64,000 bases of DNA from CAVQCT01 sp964371785 (GCA_964371785.1 CAYJOL010000003.1:310001-374000); one strand, 5' to 3'; positions 43,608 to 53,676 are shown, counted from the stretch's first letter. The notes: generated by a model not told the origin, from the sequence alone. Translations and numbers: made by a program.

Positions 43608-45176
43608 ATGTCAGTACACGAAAATAGCCCCGGTGTTAAACCCGGTCTGCCAGTTTATTCCGCTATAGATAAGGTCTGGTTGCTGATCGGCCTGGGTGTT
43701 CTGGTCCGGCTCGTCTTTTTGGGTCTGCTGGATTTGCTTCCCGAGGAAGCATATTACTGGAGCTATGCCCAGCACCTGAGTATCGGCTATCTGGACCATC
43801 CGCCGATGGTAGCGTGGCTGATTTATATCTTCCAGACAATACTTGGCCGAAGCGAGTTTGCAGTCCGGATGCCGGCGTTTCTGGGCTGGCTGGTCTTTGC
43901 CTGCTTCATGTTCCGTTTCACTGAAGACACGGTCGGGAAGTCTGTCGGCAAGGTAGTCCTCGTCCTGCTGGTATCGCTGCCCATTTATATGTCGATTGGT
44001 TTCATTATGACTCCGGATGCACCGCTGTATGTCTGTTGGGCGGGAGCGCTGTATTTTCTCGAACGGGCGATAATCGGAAATTCGAAGAATGCCTGGTATC
44101 TTGCAGGCGTCTTTCTCGGCCTCGGCCTGCTTTCGAAATATACAATGGGCCTGATTGTGCCGGCGACCGTGATCTATTTACTTCTGGATAAGCAGTCGCG
44201 CCATTGGTTTGCCCGTCCGCAACCATACCTTGCCCTGATTATCGGCGCCGCCATATTCAGTCCTGTGATTTTCTGGAATGCCCGGCATGAATGGATGTCG
44301 TTCGCGTTTCAGGGTTCGCGAAGATGGTCGGGGGGCATGAGTTTCCATCTCCACGTGCTTATCGGCAGCGCATTGATATTGATCACTCCGCTCGGTCTCT
44401 ACGAAGCGGTAATGGTTTTGGCGAATCTGTGGAAAGCCCGGAAGAAGGTTCATGAAGCGGATCTGCTGCGTTTCCGCAAGTATCTCTTTCTCACAGTTTT
44501 CACCGTGGTCCCATTGTCAGTATTCGTCGTCTTCAGCATTCAGGGAAATCCAAAGCTAAACTGGACCGGTCCCGTGTGGCTGGCGATACTTCCGTTGGTT
44601 GCGGCCAGGATATCGGGTGTGAGTGTTCTGGATTCTGTGATCAAAGTGAGATCAATGGCGAGGCGTTGGCTCGTGACGGTCATTGTATTGTTGACCTTTT
44701 ATGTGCTCGGATTCGGATATCTGGTTGCCGGGATGCCCGGTGCACCGAAAAGCAACGGCATGAAACTTCCGATTGCCTGGGAAGCAATGGGCAAACGACT
44801 CCAGACAATTGAGTCCCGCATGGCGTCTGAAACTCAAACGACGCCGCTGATTGTGGGACTGGATAAGTACTGGCTGGCGAGTGAGGCGAGCTTCTATGTC
44901 CGTCGGGCGAACGACAGCGCAGACAATCTTCCGAAGTTCGCGGGACAAAAGCTCGTGGGTGGTTACAGTCTGATGTGGGATTTGTGGGCGCCGCCGGAAA
45001 CGGCCGTGGGGCGCAATGTTTTGCTGCTCGCCTTTTCAGAGCAGGATCTGAGCAAAGACTGGGTCACGCGACACTTTGAGTCAATGGGTGATGCCCAGCG
45101 AGAAGTGTTGACTAACCGATTCGGTGAGATCGGTCATTTTTACTGGCGGGTCGGATACAATTACCGGGTAGATTAA
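43608..45176 (+). CDS. Glycosyltransferase family 39 (ArnT/PMT-like)
   Basis: 522 residues with 10 or so membrane helices. The first periplasmic loop carries LPEEAYYWSYAQHLSIGYLD, with the acidic catalytic region typical of GT39/ArnT enzymes, followed by HPPMVAW, a signature of the family. A C-terminal soluble part starts around 400. Family members transfer a sugar from a polyprenyl phosphate donor to lipid A, protein or glycan outside the inner membrane. No arn operon is present, so the substrate is unknown. Confidence 0.92.
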   Translation: MSVHENSPGVKPGLPVYSAIDKVWLLIGLGVLVRLVFLGLLDLLPEEAYYWSYAQHLSIGYLDHPPMVAWLIYIFQTILGRSEFAVRMPAFLGWLVFACFMFRFTEDTVGKSVGKVVLVLLVSLPIYMSIGFIMTPDAPLYVCWAGALYFLERAIIGNSKNAWYLAGVFLGLGLLSKYTMGLIVPATVIYLLLDKQSRHWFARPQPYLALIIGAAIFSPVIFWNARHEWMSFAFQGSRRWSGGMSFHLHVLIGSALILITPLGLYEAVMVLANLWKARKKVHEADLLRFRKYLFLTVFTVVPLSVFVVFSIQGNPKLNWTGPVWLAILPLVAARISGVSVLDSVIKVRSMARRWLVTVIVLLTFYVLGFGYLVAGMPGAPKSNGMKLPIAWEAMGKRLQTIESRMASETQTTPLIVGLDKYWLASEASFYVRRANDSADNLPKFAGQKLVGGYSLMWDLWAPPETAVGRNVLLLAFSEQDLSKDWVTRHFESMGDAQREVLTNRFGEIGHFYWRVGYNYRVD

Positions 45177-45220
45177 GGTTCCGGTCGAATCGCAAGGTGC
45201 CCCTTACCCCGCGATCACAA

Positions 45221-45823
45221 TCAAAAGCGCAACTGCAGTCCGGCTCCAAAAGTCCGCAGGTTTTGAAGATAGACCGGGCGGACACTCAGTGATCGTGACG
45301 CCAGTAAGCCGGCATTGTGCCTTCGTACATCGCGCTTGATGACAGCCAAGTCATAAATCACAGAGCCTACTACCAGCCCGCCGGACCCGATGAAAACCGC
45401 CCAGGCGATATCGTATGCGCTTTCTCCCGGTCCGCAGTCCCAGCCACAGATCGCAAACGAACTGACCATACCTCCAATGCCCAGGACCCTTAAGCCGATG
45501 CCGGACCAGGCCCGGCCGGGCATCCCGGCATGAAAGTAACCGAGCGAGGGTCCCACAATCAGTCCGGGCACCGTCAGGATGAGCGTTGGCAGAGGGACGA
45601 AAGTCCCAAGCGCCGAGTGCCGGAATGCGCGTTCTGGTGATTTCAGGCCGATCGCAAGAGAATCCGCGTATGTGAGGGTGTCCGTCACGACTTTCAATGT
45701 ATCCGACAGTGAGTCAGCCGGAGTATCCGGAGCCGGAAAGGCCAGTGGTGGTACGAACTGGATCAGCAGAGACAGCAATATTGCTATTCTGACGTAGAGA
45801 ACGAGACCAGCGGTTTGTGTCAT
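45221..45823 (-). CDS. Membrane/envelope protein, 200 residues, unknown
   Basis: Start ATG 45823, with GGAGGAACGAC upstream. Signal peptide (about 1-32), then a Thr/Asp-rich stretch, and three hydrophobic Gly-rich segments (LPTLILTVPGLIVGP, YDIAWAVFIGSGGLVVGSVI) with conserved-looking LGYFHAGMPGRAWSGIG. The end (FGAGLQLRF, terminal Phe) is typical of outer-membrane beta-barrel C termini. An outer-membrane location is therefore possible. Not recognised. Convergent with the GT39 gene. Confidence 0.75.
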   Translation of the reverse strand: MTQTAGLVLYVRIAILLSLLIQFVPPLAFPAPDTPADSLSDTLKVVTDTLTYADSLAIGLKSPERAFRHSALGTFVPLPTLILTVPGLIVGPSLGYFHAGMPGRAWSGIGLRVLGIGGMVSSFAICGWDCGPGESAYDIAWAVFIGSGGLVVGSVIYDLAVIKRDVRRHNAGLLASRSLSVRPVYLQNLRTFGAGLQLRF

Positions 45824-45974
45824 GTCGTTCCTCCGATCGGAAAATTCGACCAACCATCATAATTAAGCGGAAGTGGTCCGGTGAAATTCGGTGTAGAGGA
45901 AGTACCAATTAAACTAAACAAGGTTTGAGCAACTTGTCAAGAACGTTGCAGCACGCCACAGGCAGTCACATCAG

Positions 45975-46508
45975 CTAGTGGTGTCCGATGGTCTTCCAAA
46001 TTCGCTCGAGCTGCAGAAGGTGAAGCAGATCGTGACCGGCCCACCGGCGCATCAGATCCGCCACTGATTCCGCGCCCCGTTTACTATGGATGCCGTGCCG
46101 CTCTTTTTGCTGGGGAGTTAACCCTGAGAGCATGGCAACATTGACCCTTCGAAACTGGCCGATAGCTTCAAGCATAATCGACAGTGAGACACCACGATAC
46201 CAGCTCTGTTCTATCCACTTGTCCTGATCCATGTCCAGAAATCGAGGGGTATCCGACGCGAGTATCATCCGAACACGATAGCCATAAATCAATTCGACAT
46301 CGAAAAGATGGTCGACCACATTGCGCATAGACCACTTGCCGTTGCTCTCCGCCACGGTCAGGACTTTTTCAGGTTTATCCGCGAAGAAATTGGCGAGCTT
46401 CTGGTTCGTTTGTTTCAGCACCTCAAGCGGATCATAATCCGCGACGAGCGCATCGACAGCCGCTATGTAGGCCGCGGTATCTTTGCCGGAATACGGACTC
46501 TCAGTCAT
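45975..46508 (-). CDS. DinB-family protein (DinB_2)
   Basis: 177 residues; AGGAGGAAAA before the ATG. Helical DinB fold with metal-ligand histidines in MRNVVDHLFDVELIYGYRVR (about residue 67) and WAGHDLLHLLQLERI (about 159 and 163). Resembles DNA-damage-inducible or thiol-transferase-like DinB proteins; reaction unknown. Distinct in sequence from the DUF1572 protein at 2763-3296. Confidence 0.88.
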   Translation of the reverse strand: MTESPYSGKDTAAYIAAVDALVADYDPLEVLKQTNQKLANFFADKPEKVLTVAESNGKWSMRNVVDHLFDVELIYGYRVRMILASDTPRFLDMDQDKWIEQSWYRGVSLSIMLEAIGQFRRVNVAMLSGLTPQQKERHGIHSKRGAESVADLMRRWAGHDLLHLLQLERIWKTIGHH

Positions 46509-46714
46509 ATTTTTCCTCCTTAAGAAAGCGGAGATCGAGATATCGATTCACAGTATACGATACGTACTAACGTTTATTGGAAGCAAGTTATGTGAGTCAG
46601 GTTAGCACGTTCAGTTTCAATTATGCAGTACTTGCCGCACGCGGTGACTGCGATTATATTCAGATAGATAACTTAGATAACAGTCAAAATCAAGAAAGGG
46701 AAAGCGGACGGATA

Positions 46715-47092
46715 ATGAACGCAATATCTTATTTTGAAATTCAGGCATCGGATCCGCAAAAGGCGATCGACTTTTACCGATCGGTGTTTGGCTGGAAATT
46801 CGAGAAACTGCCCGGTCTGCCACTGGACTACTGGCGTATCGGGACGCCGGGCATGCAGGGGGGACTGCTCAAGCGTCCGGCTAAAATCCCGCCCAAGGAA
46901 TGCGGTACTAACGCCTACGTCTGCTCGATAGAAGTCAAAGACTTCGACAAGGTTGCAGACCTGGTGATAAAGAACGGCGGTCAGGTGGCGCTTCCTAAAT
47001 TCGCGGTTCCCGGAAGATGCTGGCAGGGGTATTTTCTGGACCCGGAGACCAATACGTTCGGGATATTTCAGGCCGACAAGCGTGCCAAATAA
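46715..47092 (+). CDS. VOC-fold protein
   Basis: 125 residues from ATG 46715 (AAAGGGAAAG upstream), preferred over an upstream in-frame codon at 46577. NAISYFEIQASDPQKAIDFY, RSVFGWKFEKLPG and the second unit VCSIEVKDFDKVADLVIKNG. The motif FGWK and the ending GYFLDPETNTFGIFQ resemble the VOC proteins of the CFP-30/PhnB-like subgroup. Reaction unknown. Confidence 0.9.
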   Translation: MNAISYFEIQASDPQKAIDFYRSVFGWKFEKLPGLPLDYWRIGTPGMQGGLLKRPAKIPPKECGTNAYVCSIEVKDFDKVADLVIKNGGQVALPKFAVPGRCWQGYFLDPETNTFGIFQADKRAK

Positions 47093-47355
47093 TCAGGCGG
47101 TTATAGTTGGTCGTACTGGAAATGCCGCTCTGTCGCGGCTCAGCCGTAAACAGACGTGACTTGACAGCAGCGTCTGTCTGAATCTATCTTACACGCGATG
47201 CCGGTAGCGGGTGAGGTCCTTGAATCATATGAAAACTCCACAAGTGCAAAGCAAGCTGCAGACACTGAAGGAAATTTTTCTTGCCACATTGAACTGCCTT
47301 TAGATAGTATTGGAATCGATTGAAACCAAAGATCGTTCATTTACAGGAGAAGAAG

Positions 47356-47853
47356 ATGGCAAAAGCATTACGAAACGCGCTGGCAATCGTCCTTCTTATC
47401 GCCAGCGCCGCCGCCGCGCAGGACCAGGCACCCGCTAAAAAGCATCCCGTCCAGCTGGCAATCTTCACACCGATCCAACTGTTCCCGGCTAAAGACCACA
47501 TTTCCGGAGTTCGACTAAATCTGATTTACTCCAAGAACGCGTCGGTAACCGGCCTTGATTGGGGTTTCATAAATCACACGACCACCGGGAAGTCCAAAGG
47601 CGCACAGTTCGGGTTTGTCGGGCTGGCCGATGGCGGGTTTGTCGGCTTTCAGAACAACTGGGTGAACGTGACGAAAGCGGATTTCGAAGGATTCCAGTGG
47701 GGTGTGGTGAATTACGCGAACTACTGCAACGGCTTTCAACTCGGTCTGGTGAACTATGCCCGGAAAATGAAAGGTCTACAAATCGGCCTGGTAAACATCA
47801 TCAAGCAAGGCGGGCAGTTCCCCGTCTTCCCGATTGTAAACTGGTCTTTCTAA
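47356..47853 (+). CDS. LA_2272-type surface repeat protein
   Basis: 165 residues from ATG 47356 (CAGGAGAAGAAG upstream). Signal peptide 1-21 (ALAIVLLIASAAAA). The mature part contains repeated G-x-Q-x-G-x-V-N units (GAQFGFVGLADGGFVGFQ, EGFQWGVVNYANYCNGFQLG, GLQIGLVNI), a pattern I know from LA_2272-family surface proteins. Beta-helical or barrel-like surface location is likely; function unknown. Confidence 0.82.
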   Translation: MAKALRNALAIVLLIASAAAAQDQAPAKKHPVQLAIFTPIQLFPAKDHISGVRLNLIYSKNASVTGLDWGFINHTTTGKSKGAQFGFVGLADGGFVGFQNNWVNVTKADFEGFQWGVVNYANYCNGFQLGLVNYARKMKGLQIGLVNIIKQGGQFPVFPIVNWSF

Positions 47854-48067
47854 CACTAATATCCCTTCCTATTATGAAGGGCGAACATCTGAAAGTATCG
47901 ATATACGGCCATGAGTCGGCGAGCAACCGGCCCATGGCCCTTCATTTGGTGGCACGAGCGCCCTGCTGATTCGTATCCCGATCTCATGGTGCGGTTTTTT
48001 CTTCACTGCCCGCTTTAGTTGGCTCCCCGGCGCGTATAACATTGAAAGACTATTACCTGGAGCGATA

Positions 48068-48733
48068 ATGTCTGCAAGGACGATCAACCTGATCTTTTCC
48101 GTCATGCTCGTAGCGGCAGCAGTTTACATTTCCGGACGGGCGAAATCCCCTGCTGAACTAACGGAACTGTCAGTTGTTGCAGATGTAAGTCCAATTGGCG
48201 GCACCGGCGGCCCGACGGGCGATAACACAGATTTGAGCGATGAATTGGAGACGGGGAAAATGGAAAGAGCAACATTCGCAGCAGGATGTTTCTGGGGAGT
48301 GGAAGCAACTTTCAGACAGATCAAGGGGGTAATCTCCACTCAGGTCGGATATGCCGGAGGCCATACGGAAAGTCCGAGCTACGGCGACGTTTGTTCGGAC
48401 ACGACCGGTCATGCCGAGGCCGTGGAAGTCACTTTTGACCCGTCAAAAGTCAGTTATCAGGAACTGTTGAAGGTGTTCTGGGAGAACCACGATCCGACCA
48501 CGTTGAATCGTCAGGGACCGGACTACGGCAGCCAGTATCGCTCGGTTATTTTCTACTATAGTGAGCAGCAGCGCGATGAAGCGATGGCATCCAAACAAGC
48601 GCTCGAGATGTCGGGCACACTTAAGCGTCCGATCGTAACCGAAATAATCCCGGCCGGCCGTTTCTGGCGCGCCGAAGAATATCACCAGCAGTATCTGGAA
48701 AAGCGCGGACTATCCACCTGCCGGATCAAGTAG
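48068..48733 (+). CDS. msrA: Peptide methionine-(S)-S-oxide reductase with membrane anchor
   Basis: 221 residues. N-terminal hydrophobic helix (about 8-22) puts the domain outside the cytoplasm, unlike most MsrA. Catalytic GCFWG (Cys74) and GYAGGHTESPSYGDVCSDTT, NHDPTTLNRQGPDYGSQYRS. Reduces methionine sulfoxide in oxidised proteins. No msrB is nearby. RBS CTGGAGCGATA upstream. Confidence 0.95.
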   Translation: MSARTINLIFSVMLVAAAVYISGRAKSPAELTELSVVADVSPIGGTGGPTGDNTDLSDELETGKMERATFAAGCFWGVEATFRQIKGVISTQVGYAGGHTESPSYGDVCSDTTGHAEAVEVTFDPSKVSYQELLKVFWENHDPTTLNRQGPDYGSQYRSVIFYYSEQQRDEAMASKQALEMSGTLKRPIVTEIIPAGRFWRAEEYHQQYLEKRGLSTCRIK

Positions 48734-48931
48734 TCTTTCGGTCGGATTGCACGAATTCCGCATACCAGGAAACATCCACCAGCCTATCGGCCCGGCTAAG
48801 TGCATGGGACTATTGCAGTCCTCATTCTCTGCATTCCCTTTTCGCTTGGTTGTCATTCGAAATATTATTAGACTAGATGGTACTGTGGATGAATGCATCG
48901 TGCATAACTTAAAGATTGCAGAAAGTATAAT

Positions 48932-50320
48932 ATGCGGATAATCAAGCATGTCGAAGAAGCGGTCAATTCCCGGATTATTAAACCCGGCTCCGTTATATAT
49001 ATGTCCGGCAATGCCGCGACTCCGAAAATCCTCCTCAAACAGCTGGCGGATGACGTGTCGATCAGGAGTATCGATATGTATTGTATTCTGCCACTGGGTG
49101 AGGGGCTCGAAGGCCTCTATACGCGTGAGCGCTGCCACGAGATTACACATCGAATTATTTTCAATAGTCATCTTACGTTGGAGGCGGTGAACAATGGGTG
49201 GGCCAAATACCACCCGATGCATCTTTCAGAGGTACCGAAGTATATCAAGAACTGGATAATGCCGGATGTTGTGTTGATATCCGTGGCCGGACCGGATATG
49301 GGAGGAAACTATAGTCTCGGGACTACGGTCGAAGCTGTCCTGGCTTCGGTGCAGACCGCCAAGGAACGGGGAGGAATTGTGATCGCCGAGCGCAATAATA
49401 AGATGCCGTTCGTGCTCGGGACCACGATCCCCGAAAGCTGTATCGACTATCTGATCGACGCTGACTATCCATTGCCAGTCAGCCCGATACAGACACCGGA
49501 TGAAACGGCGCGGAAGATCGGTGAAATAATCGCGTCGCTGTATATCTGTGATGGTTCCGGAAAGACTGCCGGTTCGACTCTTCAATACGGAATCGGCGAA
49601 GTTCCCGAGGCCGTTTCAGACGCTATTATTCAGAAGGGGTACAGGGACCTTGGCATTCACACCGAATTGTTCGCCAGCGCCATGGTCAAGCTGGTTAAGC
49701 AGGGTGTGATCTCAAACCGTTGGAAGAAAAGTATCAACTTCTCAGTTTCTTCTATATTCCTTGCCACCAATCAAGCGGACTATGACTGGCTGCACTACAA
49801 CAGTTCTGTCCAGAGCAGGCCGAGCAACTACACCAACTCGGTCTTCAAGATCGCGGAACTTCCCCGGGTTGTCACGATCAACAGCGCTATCGGCGTTGAC
49901 CTGCACGGAAACATTTGGGCGGACTCGCTCGATGCCCGCAAGATCTATAGCGGAGTAGGGGGACAGTCCGACTTCATTCGTGCCGCGCAATTTTCCGAAG
50001 GCGGAATTGCTATCATAGCGATGAAATCCACCACACGCGACGGAATATCCAAGATTGTGGATCGATGCCCGGCCGGCATCACCACGACCGCGACACCATC
50101 GGATCAGGTCATTCTGGTCACTGAAAATGGCGCTCTGGACCCGCGCAATTTGAGTCTGGGTGAGCGGGCTGTTGGTATTGCCCATCTTGCCCAACCAAAG
50201 GAGCGGGAAAACCTACTCCGCATCATCCACGATAACCCGGCGTTTCACAAACCTGATGACGCTGTGAAACGCGGCGTTCCCGGCTTTACCTCTTATGAAA
50301 AGGCAGTTCGAGGACGCTGA
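48932..50320 (+). CDS. Acetyl-CoA hydrolase/transferase-family CoA transferase
   Basis: 462 residues, the family length. Two Rossmann-like halves. N-terminal half with YMSGNAATPKILLKQL; LISVAGPDMGGNYSLG in the middle; C-terminal half with NSAIGVDLHGNIWADSL and GVGGQSDFIRAAQFSEGG, then IAHLAQPKERENLL. GVGGQSDF is characteristic of 4-hydroxybutyrate/acetate CoA transferases. It moves CoA between carboxylic acids. No partner pathway is visible beside it. Confidence 0.92.
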   Translation: MRIIKHVEEAVNSRIIKPGSVIYMSGNAATPKILLKQLADDVSIRSIDMYCILPLGEGLEGLYTRERCHEITHRIIFNSHLTLEAVNNGWAKYHPMHLSEVPKYIKNWIMPDVVLISVAGPDMGGNYSLGTTVEAVLASVQTAKERGGIVIAERNNKMPFVLGTTIPESCIDYLIDADYPLPVSPIQTPDETARKIGEIIASLYICDGSGKTAGSTLQYGIGEVPEAVSDAIIQKGYRDLGIHTELFASAMVKLVKQGVISNRWKKSINFSVSSIFLATNQADYDWLHYNSSVQSRPSNYTNSVFKIAELPRVVTINSAIGVDLHGNIWADSLDARKIYSGVGGQSDFIRAAQFSEGGIAIIAMKSTTRDGISKIVDRCPAGITTTATPSDQVILVTENGALDPRNLSLGERAVGIAHLAQPKERENLLRIIHDNPAFHKPDDAVKRGVPGFTSYEKAVRGR

Positions 50321-50651
50321 CGGCCGCAATGTGCGAGTAAAGACGAAGACAGTTCCGTAGCCGGCTCCAGGGGTAGCGAACTTTAATGGGGTTATCCCAC
50401 TGGGGGACAGTGCTGATTCTGTCGACTATATTTAATTTATTGACAAACAAAGGCTTAGTCGGTTACTTCATCCGATGCGGTCTGGTCGGTAGCGGACGAG
50501 CCGGGTCGAGGCTTGTTCGCGCTGACTGGTTGTCTATCGGCCAGAATGGGTGGAACTCCCTTCTGATGGTCATGTTTAATCTGTGATGACTTTAAGGAGC
50601 GACCAACATGCGTACAACCGAGATATTCCAGGGCGAGCGGGGAGACCGCTC
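50321..50651. other. Intergenic region upstream of the DsbD-like gene
   Basis: 330 bases. CAGTTCCGTAG at 50350-50360 repeats the 11 bases that begin REP element 1 (39581-39591), but the hairpin does not follow. Short ORFs here are hydrophobic or Gly/Arg-rich and lack an RBS. Confidence 0.4.
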
Positions 50652-52853
50652 ATGACAAGACAAATCCGGAATCGACGAAATCACCTCAGTATCTTACTTT
50701 TCTCCCTGACAATCGCTGGTGTAGTTTTGTCCTGTACTTTCGCGGCTCACGCCCAACTTTTCGGCGAGGCCGGACTGGCGACTCCCCAGGAAAGTCATGT
50801 CGAAGCGGCCCTGGTTTCGGAAGTCACTTCCATACAACCGGGACATCCGTTCTGGGTTGGACTGCACCTCACGCTGGACAAAGAATGGCATGTGTATTGG
50901 CGGAACCCGGGGGACGCCGGTCTTCCGACCAAGATTGAATGGCATCTTCCGAACGGATTCACGGCCGGCGATATTCAGTGGCCGTATCCCGGGCGATTTG
51001 ACTTTGCTCCCTTGACCAATTACGGTTACTCCGACGAAGTTTTGTTTCCGATCGAAATCACTCCGCCGCCGGACCTCAAACCGGGTTCATCCGTGACTCT
51101 CAATGGATATGCGTCATGGCTAGTCTGCAAAGGGGAGTGTGTCCCCGGGGGAGCCGAAGTGAGTTTGACCCTCAAGGTCGATACAGTCACTCCGGCATAT
51201 AATGATCATTGGAGCAAACAATTCAGCACAACCCGTGACCTTCTGCCCATCAAGTCATCGGATTGGAAGATCCGAGTTTCTTCGAACGACAAATATCTCT
51301 TCATCAATTTGGCGAAGCCATCATGGTACACCGGTTTCTTGAAAGACGTCACATTCTTTCCGTACCAGCAAAAAGTAATTGAGTACGCCCGTCCACAGAA
51401 GTTGACCGAGACTGAGGATGGTTATGAGCTGAGAATCGAACGGTCTCACCTGAGCGAGTCACCGCCCGTTCAACTGGCCGGCGTGCTGGTCACAGACTCC
51501 GGCTGGCGAGGGGACAATTCTGAGAAAGCGATGGAGTTCGATGAGCCGGTCACGGCCGGAAGTGGTACTGCCGCAGCTTCCACGGGTACCGGAGCGTTGA
51601 GTATCTGGCAGGCTCTGCTATTTGCGTTTCTCGGCGGAATGATTCTCAACCTCATGCCCTGCGTACTTCCTGTGCTCTCGCTGAAGATTCTCGGGTTTGT
51701 CAAGCAGGCCGATGAGAGCAAGAAGAAGGCGCTCAGTCACGGGCTCGTATTCACGGCCGGAGTGCTGGTTTCCTTCTGGGTGTTGGTGGGTGTATTGTTG
51801 GCATTGAGGGCCGGTGGTGAAGAACTGGGATGGGGATTTCAGCTTCAATCGCCCGAATTCCTGATTATTCTCTCGGGTTTCATGTTCCTGTTTGGCCTGA
51901 ATATGCTTGGCGTGTTCGAAATCGGGACGTCGCTTACCGCCGTTGGTGGCAAGACCGCTTCGAAGAGTGGATGGGGTGGTTCGTTTCTCAACGGGATTAC
52001 GGCTACGGTTGTGGCTACACCGTGCACGGCTCCTTTCATGGGTTCTGCGCTCGGGTACTCGCTGACCCAGCCGATCTGGATCGTGTGGCTGATATTTACT
52101 TTTCTCGCTCTTGGAATGGCTGCGCCATATGTCGTTCTTTCAGCTTCGCCGGCGCTGCTCAGATTTCTACCGAAACCGGGCCGATGGATGGAGACGCTTA
52201 AGCAATTCATGGGATTCCTGCTGCTGGCTACAGTCATATGGCTGAGCTGGGTGCTGTCGGTACAAGCTGGTGCTCTCGCGGTAGTGCTTCTTTTGGCCGT
52301 TCTTCTGTTGCTTGGCGTGGGTGCGTGGATTCTCGGACGGTGGGGTGTGTTTTCTGCTTCCTCCGGGAAAAGGTATCTTGCGTATGTTCTGGCCGCAGTA
52401 TTCATCATCGGCGGTGTCACCATGGGAATACTGGGTGTCGGCACTACTTCCCTGGCGGATCCTTCTTCGACGACGACATCATCACTCTCCGGCGAGGACG
52501 CTATCGCATGGCAACCATACTCACAGCAGAGGTGGGAGCAGTTGAAGAATTCAGACAGTGTAGTGTTCATAGACTTCACCGCCGCGTGGTGCCTGAGTTG
52601 TCAGGTCAATGAACGGGTCGCATTCAGTTCTGCCGAGGTTCAGCGAAAATTCGCCGACTTGAAAATTGTGCCGCTTAAGGCCGACTGGACCGCCCGCAAC
52701 GAAGAAATCACCGAGGCGCTGGCAGGGTACGGTCGTAATAGTGTTCCCTTGTATGTGCTGTATGGACCTGATAAGACTGAAGATCCGATTATACTTCCAG
52801 AGATAATCACGCCGGGCATTGTTATTGACGCGCTGACGCGTATCGGCCAGTAG
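50652..52853 (+). CDS. dsbD: DsbD/ScsB-type thiol:disulfide interchange protein
   Basis: 733 residues from ATG 50652 (GGGGAGACCGCTC upstream). Signal peptide, then a periplasmic beta-rich N-terminal domain of ScsB type with a Cys pair in LVCKGECVPGG. Eight membrane helices include the redox Cys segments NLMPCVLPVLSLK and VATPCTAPFMG. A C-terminal thioredoxin domain has AAWCLSCQ (Cys647, Cys650). It carries electrons from cytoplasmic thioredoxin to periplasmic partners. The redoxin lipoprotein encoded 65 bases downstream is a likely recipient. Confidence 0.93.
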   Translation: MTRQIRNRRNHLSILLFSLTIAGVVLSCTFAAHAQLFGEAGLATPQESHVEAALVSEVTSIQPGHPFWVGLHLTLDKEWHVYWRNPGDAGLPTKIEWHLPNGFTAGDIQWPYPGRFDFAPLTNYGYSDEVLFPIEITPPPDLKPGSSVTLNGYASWLVCKGECVPGGAEVSLTLKVDTVTPAYNDHWSKQFSTTRDLLPIKSSDWKIRVSSNDKYLFINLAKPSWYTGFLKDVTFFPYQQKVIEYARPQKLTETEDGYELRIERSHLSESPPVQLAGVLVTDSGWRGDNSEKAMEFDEPVTAGSGTAAASTGTGALSIWQALLFAFLGGMILNLMPCVLPVLSLKILGFVKQADESKKKALSHGLVFTAGVLVSFWVLVGVLLALRAGGEELGWGFQLQSPEFLIILSGFMFLFGLNMLGVFEIGTSLTAVGGKTASKSGWGGSFLNGITATVVATPCTAPFMGSALGYSLTQPIWIVWLIFTFLALGMAAPYVVLSASPALLRFLPKPGRWMETLKQFMGFLLLATVIWLSWVLSVQAGALAVVLLLAVLLLLGVGAWILGRWGVFSASSGKRYLAYVLAAVFIIGGVTMGILGVGTTSLADPSSTTTSSLSGEDAIAWQPYSQQRWEQLKNSDSVVFIDFTAAWCLSCQVNERVAFSSAEVQRKFADLKIVPLKADWTARNEEITEALAGYGRNSVPLYVLYGPDKTEDPIILPEIITPGIVIDALTRIGQ

Positions 52854-52918
52854 TTTTGTACCGGGTGCATGCCCGCCGCAAATTTACACATGTAAAATTG
52901 AAAAGGAAGGACCAGAGC

Positions 52919-53614
52919 ATGATAACTTTACCCAGGACGATATTTATTGTGATCGGTTTGAGTTTAGTGGCCGGTTGTTCGGCAAAACAGGAGGCGGCGA
53001 AAAGCAAAGACCTGACGACGGGTGACAGCATTGCCACTCAGGTCTCCGAAGTAAGAGCGGAGGTGGCTGCGATGCATGCGGATATCGACCAGCCGGCACC
53101 GCAATTTACGCTGCCAGACGCCAGCGGACAGCCGCACGCGTTGGCGGATTACCACGGCAAGTATGTGGTACTGGAATGGATCAATTTCGGTTGCCCGTTT
53201 GTTAAAGCCCAGTATGAATCCGGAAACATGCAGAATCTCCAAAAGACATACACCGATCAGGGCGTGATCTGGCTTACGATATGTTCTTCAGCTCCCGACA
53301 AACAGGGACATTTCGAAGGAGATGAACTACGCAGACAGATTAAGGAACATCGTTCCAACGCGACAGCGTATCTGGTCGATTCCACGGGTGATGTGGGACG
53401 AAGGTACGAAGCCAAGACGACGCCGAACATGTACATCATCGATCCCAGTGGCACGCTTATTTATGCCGGGGCGATCGATGACACGCCAACAACCGATGCC
53501 TCGACGGTTATGAAGTCAAAGAACTATGTGCGCCTGGCCCTGGACGCCGCCATGAAAGGCGAACCGGTACCGGTGAAGACTTCGCAACCGTACGGCTGCT
53601 CAGTCAAGTATTGA
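52919..53614 (+). CDS. Redoxin (AhpC/TSA-like) lipoprotein
   Basis: 231 residues from ATG 52919 (AAAAGGAAGG upstream). Lipoprotein signal with lipobox LVAGC near residue 20. Thioredoxin-fold domain from about 58: QPAPQFTLPDASGQPHALAD, WINFGCPFVKAQYESGN with a single Cys at the active-site position, and TTPNMYIIDPSGTLIYAGAI. GCPFVK is typical of a peroxiredoxin-like group with one N-terminal Cys. A conserved-looking late Cys (CSVKY at the end) may resolve it. Probably reduced by the DsbD-like protein. Confidence 0.9.
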   Translation: MITLPRTIFIVIGLSLVAGCSAKQEAAKSKDLTTGDSIATQVSEVRAEVAAMHADIDQPAPQFTLPDASGQPHALADYHGKYVVLEWINFGCPFVKAQYESGNMQNLQKTYTDQGVIWLTICSSAPDKQGHFEGDELRRQIKEHRSNATAYLVDSTGDVGRRYEAKTTPNMYIIDPSGTLIYAGAIDDTPTTDASTVMKSKNYVRLALDAAMKGEPVPVKTSQPYGCSVKY

Positions 53615-53633
53615 CCTTCTTTTTCGGGCAAAA

Positions 53634-53676
53634 TAAAAGCGGCTGCCGCGCCTATGCGCAGCAGCCGCTTTTTTGC
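53634..53676 (+). terminator. Terminator between redoxin and C25 peptidase genes
   Basis: AGCGGCTGC (53638-53646) / GCAGCCGCT (53661-53669), with inner CGC/GCG pairing, then TTTTT. Convergent location, so it may act both ways. Confidence 0.85.

Noticed and set aside
50386..50586. 66-codon hydrophobic ORF upstream of the DsbD-like gene
   Set aside because: No RBS, and its second half reads as GC-rich noncoding sequence; no similarity recognised.
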